Shown here: positions 35,054 to 43,982 of the stretch, in pieces
Position numbering within the stretch: position 1 is the first letter of the stretch
How the letters are laid out: each line of letters begins with the position of its first letter
Assembly: GCF_002799155.1 (NCBI RefSeq)
Contig: NZ_NERD01000002.1
Span: forward strand, 3,782,001 to 3,846,000
Source of the DNA: Stenotrophomonas maltophilia
GTDB taxonomy: Bacteria > Pseudomonadota > Gammaproteobacteria > Xanthomonadales > Xanthomonadaceae
Length of the DNA stretch: 64,000 nucleotides
Direction: 5' to 3'
Program-made: the position numbers and the translations under genes
The notes under the pieces: model-generated
Seen by the model: only the letters and a program-made list of their open reading frames with translations
Told to the model about the DNA's origin: nothing
Database searches by the model: none

Positions 35054-37828
35054 TCAGTGCGCTTCGTCCCAGTTGCTGCCGACGCCCGTATCAACCACCA
35101 GTGGCACCCGCAGTTTGGCCGCTTGCGACATGCGCTCGACTACCTGCAAACGCAACTCCTCGACGAAACTGCTTTCGGTTTCGAATACCAGTTCATCGTG
35201 CACCTGCAGGATCATCCGCGCCGGTGCACCACTGTCACGCAGCCACTGGTCCACCTCCACCATCGCGCGCTTGATGATGTCGGCGGCGGTGCCCTGCATC
35301 GGTGCGTTGATCGCGGCACGCTCGGCACCGGCGCGCAGGCCCTGGTTACGTGCATGAATGTCGTTCAGGTACAGGCGGCGGCCGAACAGGGTCTCCACAA
35401 AGCCCTGATCGCGGGCCTGCTGCCGCATCCGCTCCATGAAATCGCGCACGCCCGGGTAGCGGCTGAAGTACAGCGCCACGTAGTCCTGCGCCTGGCCGCG
35501 GTCGATGCCCAGGTTGCGGGCCAGGCCGAAGGCGCTCATGCCGTACATCAGGCCGAAGTTGATCGCCTTGGCGGCGCGGCGCTCGTTCGGGGTCACCTCC
35601 TCCAGCGTGCGCCCGAACACCTCGGCAGCGGTGGCACGGTGTACGTCGGCGCCCTGCTCGAAGGCACGCACCAGGCCCGGGTCCTCCGACAGGTGGGCCA
35701 TGATCCGCAGCTCGATCTGCGAATAGTCGGCCGCCAGCAGCTGGAAGCCCTCCGGGGCGATGAACGCGCGGCGGATGCGGCGGCCGTCCTCGGTGCGGAT
35801 CGGGATGTTCTGCAGGTTCGGGTCCGACGAGGACAGGCGGCCGGTCGCAGCGCCGGACTGGTGGTAGCTGGTATGCACCCGGCCGGTGTCCGGGTTGACC
35901 ATCTCCGGCAGCTTGTCGGTGTAGGTGCTGCGCAGCTTGGCCAGGCCCCGGTAATCCAGGATCACCCGCGGCAGCTCGTGCTGGTCGGCAATCGCCTCCA
36001 GTGCCTCTTCATTGGTGCTGGGCTGGCCCTTCGGGGTCTTCACCACCGCCGGCAGCTTCAGCTCGTCGAACAGCACCGCCTGCAGCTGCTTGGGCGAATC
36101 CAGGTTGAAGCTGCGCCCGGCCAGCTCGGTGGCCTTCTGCTGTGCGGCCAGCATGCGCGAGGACAGGTCCTGGCTCTGCCGGCGCAGCTCGTCGGTGTCG
36201 ATCCGCACACCGTTGGCTTCGATCGTGGTCAGCACCGGCACCAGCGGCATTTCGATGTCGCGATACACGCTGTCCAGTGCCGGCTCGGCCAGCAGCTGCG
36301 GCTGCAGCGCGTGGTGCAGGCGCAGGGTGATGTCGGCGTCCTCGGCCGCGTAGCGGCTGGCTTCGTCGATGCCCACCTGCGAGAACGGAATCTGCTTGGC
36401 GCCCTTGCCGGCCACGTCCTCGAACTTGACGGTGCTGTAGCCCAGGTAACGCAGGGCCAGCGAATCCATGTCGTGGCGGGTGGCGGTGGAATTGAGCACG
36501 AAGCTCTCGAGCATGGTGTCGTCGTGGTAGCCCTGCACGTCCACGCCGTGGCGGCGCAGCACATGCAGGTCGTACTTGCCGTGCTGGCCCAGCTTCTTCT
36601 TTGCCGGGTCCTGCAGCACCGGGCGCAGCGCATCCAGCACCTGCTGCATCGGCAGCTGCGGCGGCGCGCCCGGGTAATCGTGGCCGACCGGGATATACGC
36701 CGCCTTGCCCGGCTCGACCGCCAGGCTGATACCGACCAGGCGCGCACGCATCGCGTCCAGCGCATCGGTTTCGGTGTCGAAGCTGATCAGGTCCGCCTGC
36801 TGCAGGCGCTCGACCCAGGCCTGCAACTGTTCGGCCGTCAGCACGGTCTCGTACTCACCCGGCGCGGCCAGCGCCGGATCCAGCGTGCCGGCAGCCGGTG
36901 CCTCGGCGCTGCCCCGGGCGAAGCCGGCGGCGGTACCGCGCAGGCTCGGGGTGGCCTCGCTGGCGGCGGCCGGTGCCGGCAGCGGCGCACCCAGTTCCTT
37001 CAGCGCCTGGGTGAAGCCGTAGCGCGTATACAGCTCGGTCAGCTCCGGTACGTCCTGCTCGCGCAGGGCCAGCGTAGTCGGGCTGGCGTCCAGCGCCACG
37101 TCGGTGCGGATGGTCACCAGCTCGCGGTTCAGCGGCAGCCGCTCCAGCGCCGCGCGCAGGTTCTCGCCGATCTTGCCCTTCATGGTCGGCGCGGCCGCCA
37201 TCACGCCTTCCAGGTGCTGGTACTCGGCCAGCCACTTGGCGGCGGTCTTCGGCCCGCACTTCTCCACGCCCGGCACGTTGTCGACGGTGTCGCCCATCAG
37301 CGCCAGCAGGTCGATGATCTGGTCGGCGCGCACGCCGAACTTGTCCATCACCGCCGCGTCCGAATCCATGCGGCTGCCGGTCATGGTGTTGACCAGCTCG
37401 ATGCCCGGGCGCACCAGCTGGGCGAAGTCCTTGTCGCCGGTGGAAATGGTCACCTTCAGGTCCTGCGCCAGGCCCTGCAGCGCCAGCGTGCCGATCACAT
37501 CGTCGGCCTCCACGCCGGGGATGCGCAGGATGCTGATGCCCAGCGCCTCGACGATGCGGCACATCGGCTCGACCTGGCTGCGCAGCTCGTCGGGCATCGG
37601 CGGGCGGTTGGCCTTGTACTGGTCGTACAGGTCGTCACGGAAGGTCTTGCCGGGCGCGTCGACCACGAACGCCACGTAGGCCGGGCGCTCCTTCAGCGTG
37701 GAACGCAGCATGTTGACCACGCCGAACAGCGCGCCGGTGGGTTCGCCCTGCGCATTGGACAGGGGCGGCAGCGCGTGGAACGCGCGGTACAGGTAACTGG
37801 ACCCGTCGATCAGGACTAATCTGCTCAT
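35054..37828 (-). CDS. polA: DNA polymerase I
   Basis: 924 aa, full length, three domains. N-terminal 5'-3' exonuclease (MSRLVLIDGSSYLYRAFHAL; DKDFAQLV), 3'-5' exonuclease with intact Asp-x-Glu (SFDTETDALDA), and the polymerase domain with DYSQIELRIMAHLSEDP and the motif C VHDELVFE. Fills gaps and removes RNA primers in replication and repair. Divergent from the DUF2782 lipoprotein gene, with 97 bases between the starts. The long plus-strand open frame over this gene is an antisense shadow. Confidence 0.98.
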   Translation of the reverse strand: MSRLVLIDGSSYLYRAFHALPPLSNAQGEPTGALFGVVNMLRSTLKERPAYVAFVVDAPGKTFRDDLYDQYKANRPPMPDELRSQVEPMCRIVEALGISILRIPGVEADDVIGTLALQGLAQDLKVTISTGDKDFAQLVRPGIELVNTMTGSRMDSDAAVMDKFGVRADQIIDLLALMGDTVDNVPGVEKCGPKTAAKWLAEYQHLEGVMAAAPTMKGKIGENLRAALERLPLNRELVTIRTDVALDASPTTLALREQDVPELTELYTRYGFTQALKELGAPLPAPAAASEATPSLRGTAAGFARGSAEAPAAGTLDPALAAPGEYETVLTAEQLQAWVERLQQADLISFDTETDALDAMRARLVGISLAVEPGKAAYIPVGHDYPGAPPQLPMQQVLDALRPVLQDPAKKKLGQHGKYDLHVLRRHGVDVQGYHDDTMLESFVLNSTATRHDMDSLALRYLGYSTVKFEDVAGKGAKQIPFSQVGIDEASRYAAEDADITLRLHHALQPQLLAEPALDSVYRDIEMPLVPVLTTIEANGVRIDTDELRRQSQDLSSRMLAAQQKATELAGRSFNLDSPKQLQAVLFDELKLPAVVKTPKGQPSTNEEALEAIADQHELPRVILDYRGLAKLRSTYTDKLPEMVNPDTGRVHTSYHQSGAATGRLSSSDPNLQNIPIRTEDGRRIRRAFIAPEGFQLLAADYSQIELRIMAHLSEDPGLVRAFEQGADVHRATAAEVFGRTLEEVTPNERRAAKAINFGLMYGMSAFGLARNLGIDRGQAQDYVALYFSRYPGVRDFMERMRQQARDQGFVETLFGRRLYLNDIHARNQGLRAGAERAAINAPMQGTAADIIKRAMVEVDQWLRDSGAPARMILQVHDELVFETESSFVEELRLQVVERMSQAAKLRVPLVVDTGVGSNWDEAH

Positions 37829-37925
37829 GCGCCGATTCTACGCGCCCGTGCCTGCACCGCGACGACACGGCGCGCACCCGGCGATGGGGCATAATCAAGG
37901 CTCTTTCCAGGCAAAGGCGCCGCCG

Positions 37926-38210
37926 ATGAAGACCCTGATGCTGGCTTCCCTGCTCCTGCTCGCTGGCTGCGCCAGCATGGGTGGCGCGGGCGCTCCCCCG
38001 GTGGACGTCAAGGGCGCGGATGTGTCCAAGCGCACCATGGACAACGGTGACACGATCGAGGAATACCGCGTGTCCGGCCAGCTGCGCATGGTCAAGGTGA
38101 CCCCATCGCGCGGTGCGCCGTTCTACATGTATGACAAGAACGGCGATGGCCGTTTCGACAACGACAAGGACGGCGTGTCGCCGGTGTACTGGAAGCTGTA
38201 CAGCTGGTGA
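37926..38210 (+). CDS. DUF2782-family lipoprotein
   Basis: 94 aa. Lipoprotein signal MKTLMLASLLLLAGCASMGG (lipobox LAGC). Mature part has the DUF2782 pattern VDNGDTIEEYRVSGQL-like and ends PVYWKLYSW. A stretch DKNGDGRFDNDKDG looks like a calcium-binding loop. Commonly found beside polA in gammaproteobacteria; role unknown. Start at the ATG at 37926, which begins the signal peptide. Confidence 0.87.
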   Translation: MKTLMLASLLLLAGCASMGGAGAPPVDVKGADVSKRTMDNGDTIEEYRVSGQLRMVKVTPSRGAPFYMYDKNGDGRFDNDKDGVSPVYWKLYSW

Positions 38211-38240
38211 TGTGACCGGGGGTCGGGTCCCTGCGATCCA

Positions 38241-38263
38241 GTAGATCCACGCCATACGTGGAT
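38241..38263 (+). repeat. SMAG/REP repeat
   Basis: GTAGATCCACGCCATACGTGGAT: GTAG head and a 7-bp stem ATCCACG / CGTGGAT. Confidence 0.78.
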
Positions 38264-38278
38264 GCCCCCCGGCCCCAC

Positions 38279-38313
38279 AAAAAACAACGCCGGCGCGCAT
38301 CCTGCGGCCGGCG
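38279..38313 (-). terminator. Rho-independent terminator of the universal stress protein gene
   Basis: Minus strand: stem CGCCGGC / GCCGGCG with a 12-nt loop, followed by TTGTTTTTT. Lies 29 bases past the stop of the usp gene. Confidence 0.78.
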
Positions 38314-38341
38314 TCGGGTCCCCTCCCCGGGAACGCTTGTA

Positions 38342-38788
38342 TCAGCGGATGACCAGCACCGGCAGCGTGCTGCGTGCCAGCACTTCGGCGGTCTGGCTGC
38401 CCAGCAGCACACGGGTCACGCCACGGCGGCCATGCGAGGTCATCACGATCAGGTCGCTGTTGCGCTCGCCGGCGGTCTCGATGATGCCGTCAGCCGCATA
38501 GCGGTCCAGCACGTGCACCGGGTTGGCGGTAATGCCCTGCTCGGCGGCCTTGGCCAGCGCCGGCTGCAGCACCTTCTGCGCGCCTTCCTCGCGGTCGGCC
38601 TTGTACTCAGGGCTGTTCATGTAGCCCACGCTCCAGCCCATGGCGTCGTACATGCCGACGGCCCACGGCTCGGAAACGGTCACGATGTCGACCTCGGCAT
38701 TGAGGTCCTTGGCCAGCTCCAGGCCCTTGGCCAGGCCCTTGTCGGCCAGCTCGGATCCGTCGGTGGCAATCAGGATGCGCTTGTACAT
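38342..38788 (-). CDS. Universal stress protein (UspA family)
   Basis: 148 aa. Starts MYKRILIATDGSELADKGL and ends with the ATP-binding motif of ATP-type Usp proteins, MTSHGRRGVTRVLLGSQTAEVL, here split over residues ~112-133 (G-x2-G-x9-G-S/T pattern). Cytosolic stress-resistance protein, binding ATP. Start at the ATG at 38788; an in-frame upstream ATG (38830) is less likely. Ends in its own terminator. Confidence 0.92.
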   Translation of the reverse strand: MYKRILIATDGSELADKGLAKGLELAKDLNAEVDIVTVSEPWAVGMYDAMGWSVGYMNSPEYKADREEGAQKVLQPALAKAAEQGITANPVHVLDRYAADGIIETAGERNSDLIVMTSHGRRGVTRVLLGSQTAEVLARSTLPVLVIR

Positions 38789-38971
38789 GGTGGGGCTCCG
38801 TGGCGGTCTGCCAGATGGGAACACCACCATTGCACACCGGATGTGCAGGGCGCGCCTTGAGCAGGATCAATCCGGCGCCGCGCAGCGGCCTGTACGCACC
38901 ACCAGCTTGCGTACCCGAACACTGAGGCGCAGGCTGGGTGGGCGGCGGCGCGCCGCCTTGGGAGAACCCGC

Positions 38972-39166
38972 ATGCAGGACAGCAAGCCGACACCACCAAG
39001 AACGCTCAGGATCATCTTGTGGAGCCTTATCGCCGCCTTCGTACTGTTCTGCGGCGGCTATTACCTGGGCAAGGATCTGGCCCAGCGCGACAACGCCCGA
39101 CAGTCAGCCAGCCAGCCGATAACCTGCTTCTATAGAGCCGAGCCATGCTCGGCTTCGGATGCATGA
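38972..39166 (+). CDS. Small single-pass membrane protein with a repeat-derived tail
   Basis: 64 aa. One membrane segment (LRIILWSLIAAFVLFCGGYYLG, ~12-33) and a polar part. The first ~48 residues look like a real small protein. The last ~15 residues (CFYRAEPCSASDA end) are translated from the SMAG hairpin at 39136-39154, and the stop is also in the repeat pair. A GGGAGAA ribosome-site-like stretch precedes the ATG. Function unknown; moderate confidence that it is expressed. Confidence 0.5.
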   Translation: MQDSKPTPPRTLRIILWSLIAAFVLFCGGYYLGKDLAQRDNARQSASQPITCFYRAEPCSASDA

Positions 39167-39186
39167 GCCGAGCATGGCTCGGCTCC
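39136..39186. repeat. Inverted pair of SMAG-type hairpins
   Basis: AGCCGAGC / GCTCGGCT (39136-39154) and GAGCCGAGC / GCTCGGCTC (39165-39185), face to face. The first overlaps the 3' end of the small open frame at 38972-39166. Confidence 0.78.
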
Positions 39187-39199
39187 ACATTTTCCGCCC

Positions 39200-39754
39200 T
39201 CAAGCGATCTGCACCACGCGTGCGTTCTGGCACAGCGGGTAGCTGCCGACGAATTCAGCGATCGCATCACGCATCGCCTCGAACGATTCGCCATACATGT
39301 ACAGCGCGGTCTCGGTCGGGCCCTGCCACCAGCTGCAGATCTCGCCCAGGCCGTCGATGTTCTCCGACAGCTGTTCGAACACGTGGTTGGAATCGCACTG
39401 TTCGTAGACGTCGTCCGGCAGGTTCAGGCCGTCCAGGTAGATGCCCAGGCCCTCGGTCACGCCGAAGCTGCGGTCGGCCTCGCCCGCACCCTGCAGCTGC
39501 GAACCCTTCGGTGCACCCAGCTGTTCCAGCAGATCGATCAGCTTCGGCACGCCGGCCGCATCGACCAGCGCTACTTCGATATCGCCGTACTCGACTTCAC
39601 CCAGGTCGGAGATCGCGGTGCCGCCGCCGGTCAGCTCGCCCACCTGGGCCGCCTGCAGCAGCGCATCGAGCGGATCCTCGAACAGTTCGTGTCGATGCTC
39701 CGGCTGCAGCCGGGCGTTCAATTTCACGGTGACGTGCAGCGTGGGTTCGGTCAT
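39200..39754 (-). CDS. Conserved hypothetical protein
   Basis: 184 aa, acidic, no signal peptide or membrane segment. Begins MTEPTLHVTVKLNARLQPEH; contains GGGTAISDLGEVEYGDIEVAL and a final segment ESFEAMRDAIAEFVGSYPLC. No family is recognised; the pattern suggests a soluble cytosolic alpha/beta protein. Start at the ATG at 39754 with GGAACG upstream; longer in-frame reading would include SMAG hairpins. Confidence 0.8.
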   Translation of the reverse strand: MTEPTLHVTVKLNARLQPEHRHELFEDPLDALLQAAQVGELTGGGTAISDLGEVEYGDIEVALVDAAGVPKLIDLLEQLGAPKGSQLQGAGEADRSFGVTEGLGIYLDGLNLPDDVYEQCDSNHVFEQLSENIDGLGEICSWWQGPTETALYMYGESFEAMRDAIAEFVGSYPLCQNARVVQIA

Positions 39755-39786
39755 GGGGGCGTTCCTGGAAGATGTCAGGCCCCATT

Positions 39787-39810
39787 GTAGAGTCGAGCTT
39801 GCTCGACTGC
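39787..39810 (+). repeat. SMAG/REP repeat
   Basis: GTAG then AGTCGAGC / GCTCGACT hairpin, directly upstream of the 184-aa gene start. Confidence 0.8.
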
Positions 39811-39814
39811 CTTT

Positions 39815-39838
39815 GTAGAGTCGAGCCATGCTCGACTG
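39815..39838 (+). repeat. SMAG/REP repeat
   Basis: GTAGAGTCGAGCC.. with stem AGTCGAGC / GCTCGACT, a second direct copy four bases after the first. A worn inverted copy (GAGCATGGGCTCGACTGTAC) follows at ~39860-39879. Confidence 0.8.
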
Positions 39839-39889
39839 CCTTTCCCACCAGAAGCCACCGAGCATGGGCTCGACTGTACAACACCGCGG

Positions 39890-40216
39890 TCAACGCAGAA
39901 ACGGCGTGACCTTGCGTTTCAGCAGCTCCACCAGCACCGGGTCCATGTAGTCGTAGTCGTCTGGAATATCCAGGCAGATCACCCGCTTGCCGTTCAGCCA
40001 TGCCTTGTAGCGGCTGGACAGCCGGTTGCGGTGCGCCTTCTCCATCACAAACACCAGGTCGGCCCACTGCAGCAGCTCGGGGCTGAGCACTTCGTCGGCA
40101 TCGGCCAGCAACCCGGCCGAGGCGGTCTCGATGCCTGGCCAATCGGCAAACACCTGCTCGGCCGTCGGGCTGCGCAGACGGTTCTGGCTGCAGAGGAAGA
40201 GCACGTTGCGGGTCAT
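39890..40216 (-). CDS. Low-molecular-weight protein tyrosine phosphatase-like protein (short type)
   Basis: 108 aa. Active-site loop C-x5-R-S at Cys9-Arg15 (LCSQNRLRSPTA). The Asp-Pro pair near the C-terminus (DYDYMDPVL) is where LMW phosphatases carry their general acid. About 40 residues shorter than classical LMW-PTPs; fits the predicted phosphatase group COG4551. Substrate unknown. Start at the ATG at 40216. Confidence 0.85.
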   Translation of the reverse strand: MTRNVLFLCSQNRLRSPTAEQVFADWPGIETASAGLLADADEVLSPELLQWADLVFVMEKAHRNRLSSRYKAWLNGKRVICLDIPDDYDYMDPVLVELLKRKVTPFLR

Positions 40217-40230
40217 GGATACTCGCCTTT

Positions 40231-40253
40231 GTAGAGCCGAACCATGCTCGGCA
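40231..40253 (+). repeat. SMAG/REP repeat
   Basis: GTAGAGCCGAACCATGCTCGGCA: GTAG head and an imperfect stem (AGCCGA / TCGGC). Confidence 0.7.
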
Positions 40254-40267
40254 GCGTTTTCCGCACC

Positions 40268-40303
40268 GGGGTCAGAGCCCTCCCTGCGGGAGGGATCCGC
40301 CCC
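40268..40303. repeat. Imperfect palindrome (GGGGTCAGAGCCC family)
   Basis: GGGGTCAGAGCCCTCCC, loop TGC, GGGAGGGATCCGCCCC. Related to the palindromes at 34722 and 55750; lies just past the end of uvrD. Confidence 0.78.
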
Positions 40304-40313
40304 TCGACGGTGA

Positions 40314-42506
40314 TCAGATCACCGTCAGGTTGGCATACGCCATCACCAGCCACTTGCTGCCGGCGTCGGCGAACTCGACCTGCACGCGGGCGTGGGCGCC
40401 GTTGCCTTCGTAGTCGGTCACCATGCCTTCGCCGAACTTCGGATGGGTGACCAGTGCGCCAAGCTTGATCGGCGGTGCCTCGATCGAGGCGTGGCCCATC
40501 ACCCGGCTGGCGCCCATCGAGGCCGGCCGCGAGACCTGCACCTTCGGGCGCACTTCGTGCAGCAGCTCGCGCGGGATCTCGCGCAGGAAGCGCGACGGCA
40601 GGCTGTAGTTGTCCTGGCCGTGGATGCGGCGCGATTCGGCGTAGCTCAGCACCAGCTTCTGGCGCGCGCGGGTGATGCCGACGTAGGCCAGGCGGCGCTC
40701 TTCTTCCAACCGCCCACTTTCCTCCAGCGAGCGTGCGCTGGGGAACAGGCCTTCCTCCAGTCCGGCCAGGAACACCAGCGGGAACTCCAGGCCCTTGGCC
40801 GAATGCAGGGTCATCAGCTGCACGCCGTCCTCGCCCGCCTGCGCCTGGCCCTCGCCGGCCTCCAGCGCGGCATAGGCCAGGAACGCGACCAGCTCGTCCA
40901 TGTCCTCGCCCACTTCCTCGATATCATCTGCCCGGCGCACGAAGCGCGAGGCCACCGAGACCAGTTCGTCGAGGTTGTCGGTGCGCGATTCGGAGTCCAG
41001 CGCGTTGCGGCTTTCCTTGCTCCAGTGCTCGCGCAGCTGCGAGCGGGCCAGCACGTGGTCCACGCGCTCAGCCAGGGTCATGTGTACGGTCTGCGCCTGC
41101 AGCTCGTTGACCAGCACCAGGAAGCCGGCCAGCGCATTGCGCGCACGTGCGGCCAGCGCGCTGCCCTGGGTGACCAGCATGGTCGCTTCCCACAGCGAGA
41201 TGCCCTGCGCGCGCGCCTCGCGGCGCACCTCGTCCAGCGTGCGGTCGCCGATGCCACGCGTCGGCGTGTTGACCGCGCGCTCGAAGGCGGCGTCATCGTT
41301 GCGGTTGGACAACAGGCGCAGGTAGGCCAGCGCATCCTTGATTTCGGCACGCTCGAAGAAGCGCATGCCGCCGTACACGCGGTACGGCACCTGTTCGCTC
41401 AGCAGCGCTTCTTCCAGCGCGCGCGACTGCGCGTTGCTGCGGTAGAGCACGGCCACTTCGGTGTAGCTGCCCCCATCGCGCACCCATTGGCGGGCACGCT
41501 CGACGATGTAGCGCGCTTCGTCCATCTCGTTGTACGCCGCGTACAGGTCGATCGGCTCGCCGTCGCCGCTGTCGGTCCACAGCTGCTTGCCGATGCGGTC
41601 CGGGTTGTGCGCGATCACCGCGTTGGCGGCGCCGAGGATGTTGGCGGTGGAGCGGTAGTTCTGCTCCAGGCGGATGGTCTGCGCGCCCGGGAAGTCGCGC
41701 AGGAAGCCCTGCACGTTCTCGACCTTGGCACCGCGCCAGCCGTAGATGGCCTGGTCATCGTCACCGACCACGAACACGTGGCCGGAATCACCGGCCAGTA
41801 CGCGCACGAAGGCGTACTGGATGGCGTTGGTGTCCTGGAACTCGTCCACCAGGATTTCGCGGAAGCGGACGCGGTAGTGCGCCAGCAGCGCCGGGTTGTC
41901 GCGTAGCAGTTCATGCGCGCGCAGCAGCAGCTCGGCGAAGTCGACCAGACCGGCGCGGTCGCAGCGTGCCTGGTACTCGATGTAGGCCTGGCGCATGGTT
42001 TCCAGCCAGGCGTCGTGCGGCTCGGGCTGGATGTGCTGCGGGCGACGGCCCTCGTCCTTCTGCGCGTTGATCCACCACGCGATCTGCTTGGCCGGGTACT
42101 TGCCGTCGTCCAGTTCCAGCGCCTGCACCACGCGCTTGACCAACCGCAGCTGGTCGTCCGAATCCATCACCTGGAAGCCTTCGGGCAGCTTCGCGTCCTG
42201 CCAGTGCAGGCGCAGCAGGCGGTTGGCCAGGCCGTGGAAGGTGCCGATCCACATGCCACGGCTGCCGTTGGGCAGCTGGGCATCGATGCGGTGGCGCATT
42301 TCGCCGGCCGCCTTGTTGGTGAAGGTCACCGCGAAAATGCCGTGGGTCGGCACGCCATCGACTTCATGCAGCCAGGCGATGCGGTGGGTGAGAACGCGGG
42401 TCTTGCCGGAACCGGCACCGGCCAGCACCAGGTGGTGGCCAGGGGGAGCGGAGACGGCTTCGCGCTGGGCCGGGTTCAGGCCATCAAGCAGGTGGGAGAC
42501 ATCCAT
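40314..42506 (-). CDS. uvrD: DNA helicase II
   Basis: 730 aa, full length for UvrD. Starts MDVSHLLDGLNPAQREAV, with Walker A GAGSGKT near 32 and later SF1 helicase motifs (DEFQDTNAIQYAF, GDDDQAIYGWRGA, LEQNYRST, TLHSAKGLEFPLVFLAG, YVGITRARQKL). 3'-5' helicase of nucleotide-excision and mismatch repair. Likely monocistronic; ten bases separate its start from the next gene. Confidence 0.96.
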   Translation of the reverse strand: MDVSHLLDGLNPAQREAVSAPPGHHLVLAGAGSGKTRVLTHRIAWLHEVDGVPTHGIFAVTFTNKAAGEMRHRIDAQLPNGSRGMWIGTFHGLANRLLRLHWQDAKLPEGFQVMDSDDQLRLVKRVVQALELDDGKYPAKQIAWWINAQKDEGRRPQHIQPEPHDAWLETMRQAYIEYQARCDRAGLVDFAELLLRAHELLRDNPALLAHYRVRFREILVDEFQDTNAIQYAFVRVLAGDSGHVFVVGDDDQAIYGWRGAKVENVQGFLRDFPGAQTIRLEQNYRSTANILGAANAVIAHNPDRIGKQLWTDSGDGEPIDLYAAYNEMDEARYIVERARQWVRDGGSYTEVAVLYRSNAQSRALEEALLSEQVPYRVYGGMRFFERAEIKDALAYLRLLSNRNDDAAFERAVNTPTRGIGDRTLDEVRREARAQGISLWEATMLVTQGSALAARARNALAGFLVLVNELQAQTVHMTLAERVDHVLARSQLREHWSKESRNALDSESRTDNLDELVSVASRFVRRADDIEEVGEDMDELVAFLAYAALEAGEGQAQAGEDGVQLMTLHSAKGLEFPLVFLAGLEEGLFPSARSLEESGRLEEERRLAYVGITRARQKLVLSYAESRRIHGQDNYSLPSRFLREIPRELLHEVRPKVQVSRPASMGASRVMGHASIEAPPIKLGALVTHPKFGEGMVTDYEGNGAHARVQVEFADAGSKWLVMAYANLTVI

Positions 42507-42515
42507 GCCCCCATT

Positions 42516-43919
42516 TTACGGCATCGCCGTCGCGGCTCCTGCGACCACCTGGGTGGCCAGTGCCTGCGCCTGCTGACGCAGTTCAGGCACCGCCAGGCTT
42601 TCCCACAGGCTGCCGATGCGCAGGCTGCCAAGCACGCCCAGCCGTGCCTGCGGCTGGCCACCGGCGGCACACAGGCGGTCGCCCGGCACCGTGCTGTCCA
42701 GGCCCAGCCCGTGCGGGCCGGAGCGTGCCAGCCCATCAGCCTGCAGCTGCTGCAGCAACGGATTGCGCAAGGCACTGGCACGGGTTTCCACGCCGGTGGC
42801 GTTGATCACCCCGCCGATCGTCCACTGCTGTTCATTGCCCGAGGCATCGCGGCCGGACAGTTGCAGGGCATCGCCTTCGCGGCAGACGCGCTGCAGGCGG
42901 GACCGATGGATACGCAGTTGGCCGCTGTCCTGCAGGGACTGCAGCTGCGCGTCGACCTCTTCGGCGATGCGGTGGCGATGCACGTCCCAATAGCGCACCA
43001 CATGGCGCAGGAAGCGGCGCTGGTCGGCCTCATCGAGGCTGCACCACAGCGCCTGCCCGTGCGGACGGATGCGGTCCATCACGCCCTGCCACGGCAGGCC
43101 GTCGGCCTGCGCCTGACGCGCGAACCCGCGCAATGCGCGCAAGCGCTGGCGCAGGTTCATCGGCAGTAGCGTGGCCGGGTCGAACGTGGGCAGGCCGCCA
43201 TGCGCATGCGGCAACGGCAGCAGGCCATGGCGCGAGATCACGTGCAGCGGGCCGGTGTGGCCGGCGGCGACCAGCGCCAGCACGGTGTCGGCCATGCTCA
43301 GGCCGGAGCCGACAATGGCCACGGCCTGCTCGCCGGCCAGGGTGCGCACGCCGTCGTAGTCCCAGGCCTCGATCACATCGTCGGCAGGCAGCGCATCGGC
43401 ACCGGCCACCGGCAGCGGGCGCATGCTGTTGCCCGTGGCCAGCACCGCCTGCGCAGCGTGCAGCGTGTGGCCATCGCCCAGCTGCAGGCGGTAGCCGCGG
43501 TCATCCGGCTGCAGGCCCAGCACTGGCTGCGCGATCACCTGCAGCTGCGCCGGGCTGGCCGCGGCGGCCTCCTGCAGGCGCTGCTGCAGGTAGGCCGCAA
43601 AATAGTGCCGGCACACGTAGCGCTCGCCCAGCACCTCGCGCGCCTCGCCCGGGTAGGCATTGGCAACCATCAGGTAGTCGAGGAAATCGCCGGGCTGGTC
43701 GGCAAACGCACTCATCTTCGCCGCCGGCACGTTCAGCAGGTGCTCGGGCCACGGTGTGGCATAGGCGATGCCCTGCGCCAGCTGCGAGGCCGGCTCAAAA
43801 ATCGCCAGCACCAACGGCGCCTGGGCCTGGCGCAACACCTGGATCGCCACCAGCACCCCGGCCGCGCCGCCACCGATGATCGCCAGGTCCAGTTCGCCAT
43901 TACGCGGTGAATCAGTCAT
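42516..43919 (-). CDS. FAD/NAD(P)-binding protein (PF13454 type)
   Basis: 467 aa from the ATG chosen. N-terminal FAD motif AIIGGGAAGVLVAIQ, then IFEPASQLAQGIAYAT and LNVPAAKMSAFADQPGDFLDYL, typical of the FAD-NAD(P)-binding family PF13454. A second nucleotide-binding motif IVGSGLSMADTVLAL lies near 210. Substrate unknown; relatives are N-hydroxylase-like or putative oxidoreductases. An in-frame ATG 18 bases upstream (43937) is an equally possible start; neither has a strong ribosome site. Stop is only ten bases before uvrD. Confidence 0.82.
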   Translation of the reverse strand: MTDSPRNGELDLAIIGGGAAGVLVAIQVLRQAQAPLVLAIFEPASQLAQGIAYATPWPEHLLNVPAAKMSAFADQPGDFLDYLMVANAYPGEAREVLGERYVCRHYFAAYLQQRLQEAAAASPAQLQVIAQPVLGLQPDDRGYRLQLGDGHTLHAAQAVLATGNSMRPLPVAGADALPADDVIEAWDYDGVRTLAGEQAVAIVGSGLSMADTVLALVAAGHTGPLHVISRHGLLPLPHAHGGLPTFDPATLLPMNLRQRLRALRGFARQAQADGLPWQGVMDRIRPHGQALWCSLDEADQRRFLRHVVRYWDVHRHRIAEEVDAQLQSLQDSGQLRIHRSRLQRVCREGDALQLSGRDASGNEQQWTIGGVINATGVETRASALRNPLLQQLQADGLARSGPHGLGLDSTVPGDRLCAAGGQPQARLGVLGSLRIGSLWESLAVPELRQQAQALATQVVAGAATAMP

Positions 43920-43982
43920 GTGCTGATTGTAGGTCATCGGCGATGACAGGCCGGATTGCCGAAGTGGGCGGCCGGCCTTGCC

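Noticed and set aside
35057..37819. 920-aa plus-strand open frame antisense to polA
   Set aside because: PolA is certain from its motifs; the antisense frame is Gln/His/Arg-rich, as for other GC shadows in this window.
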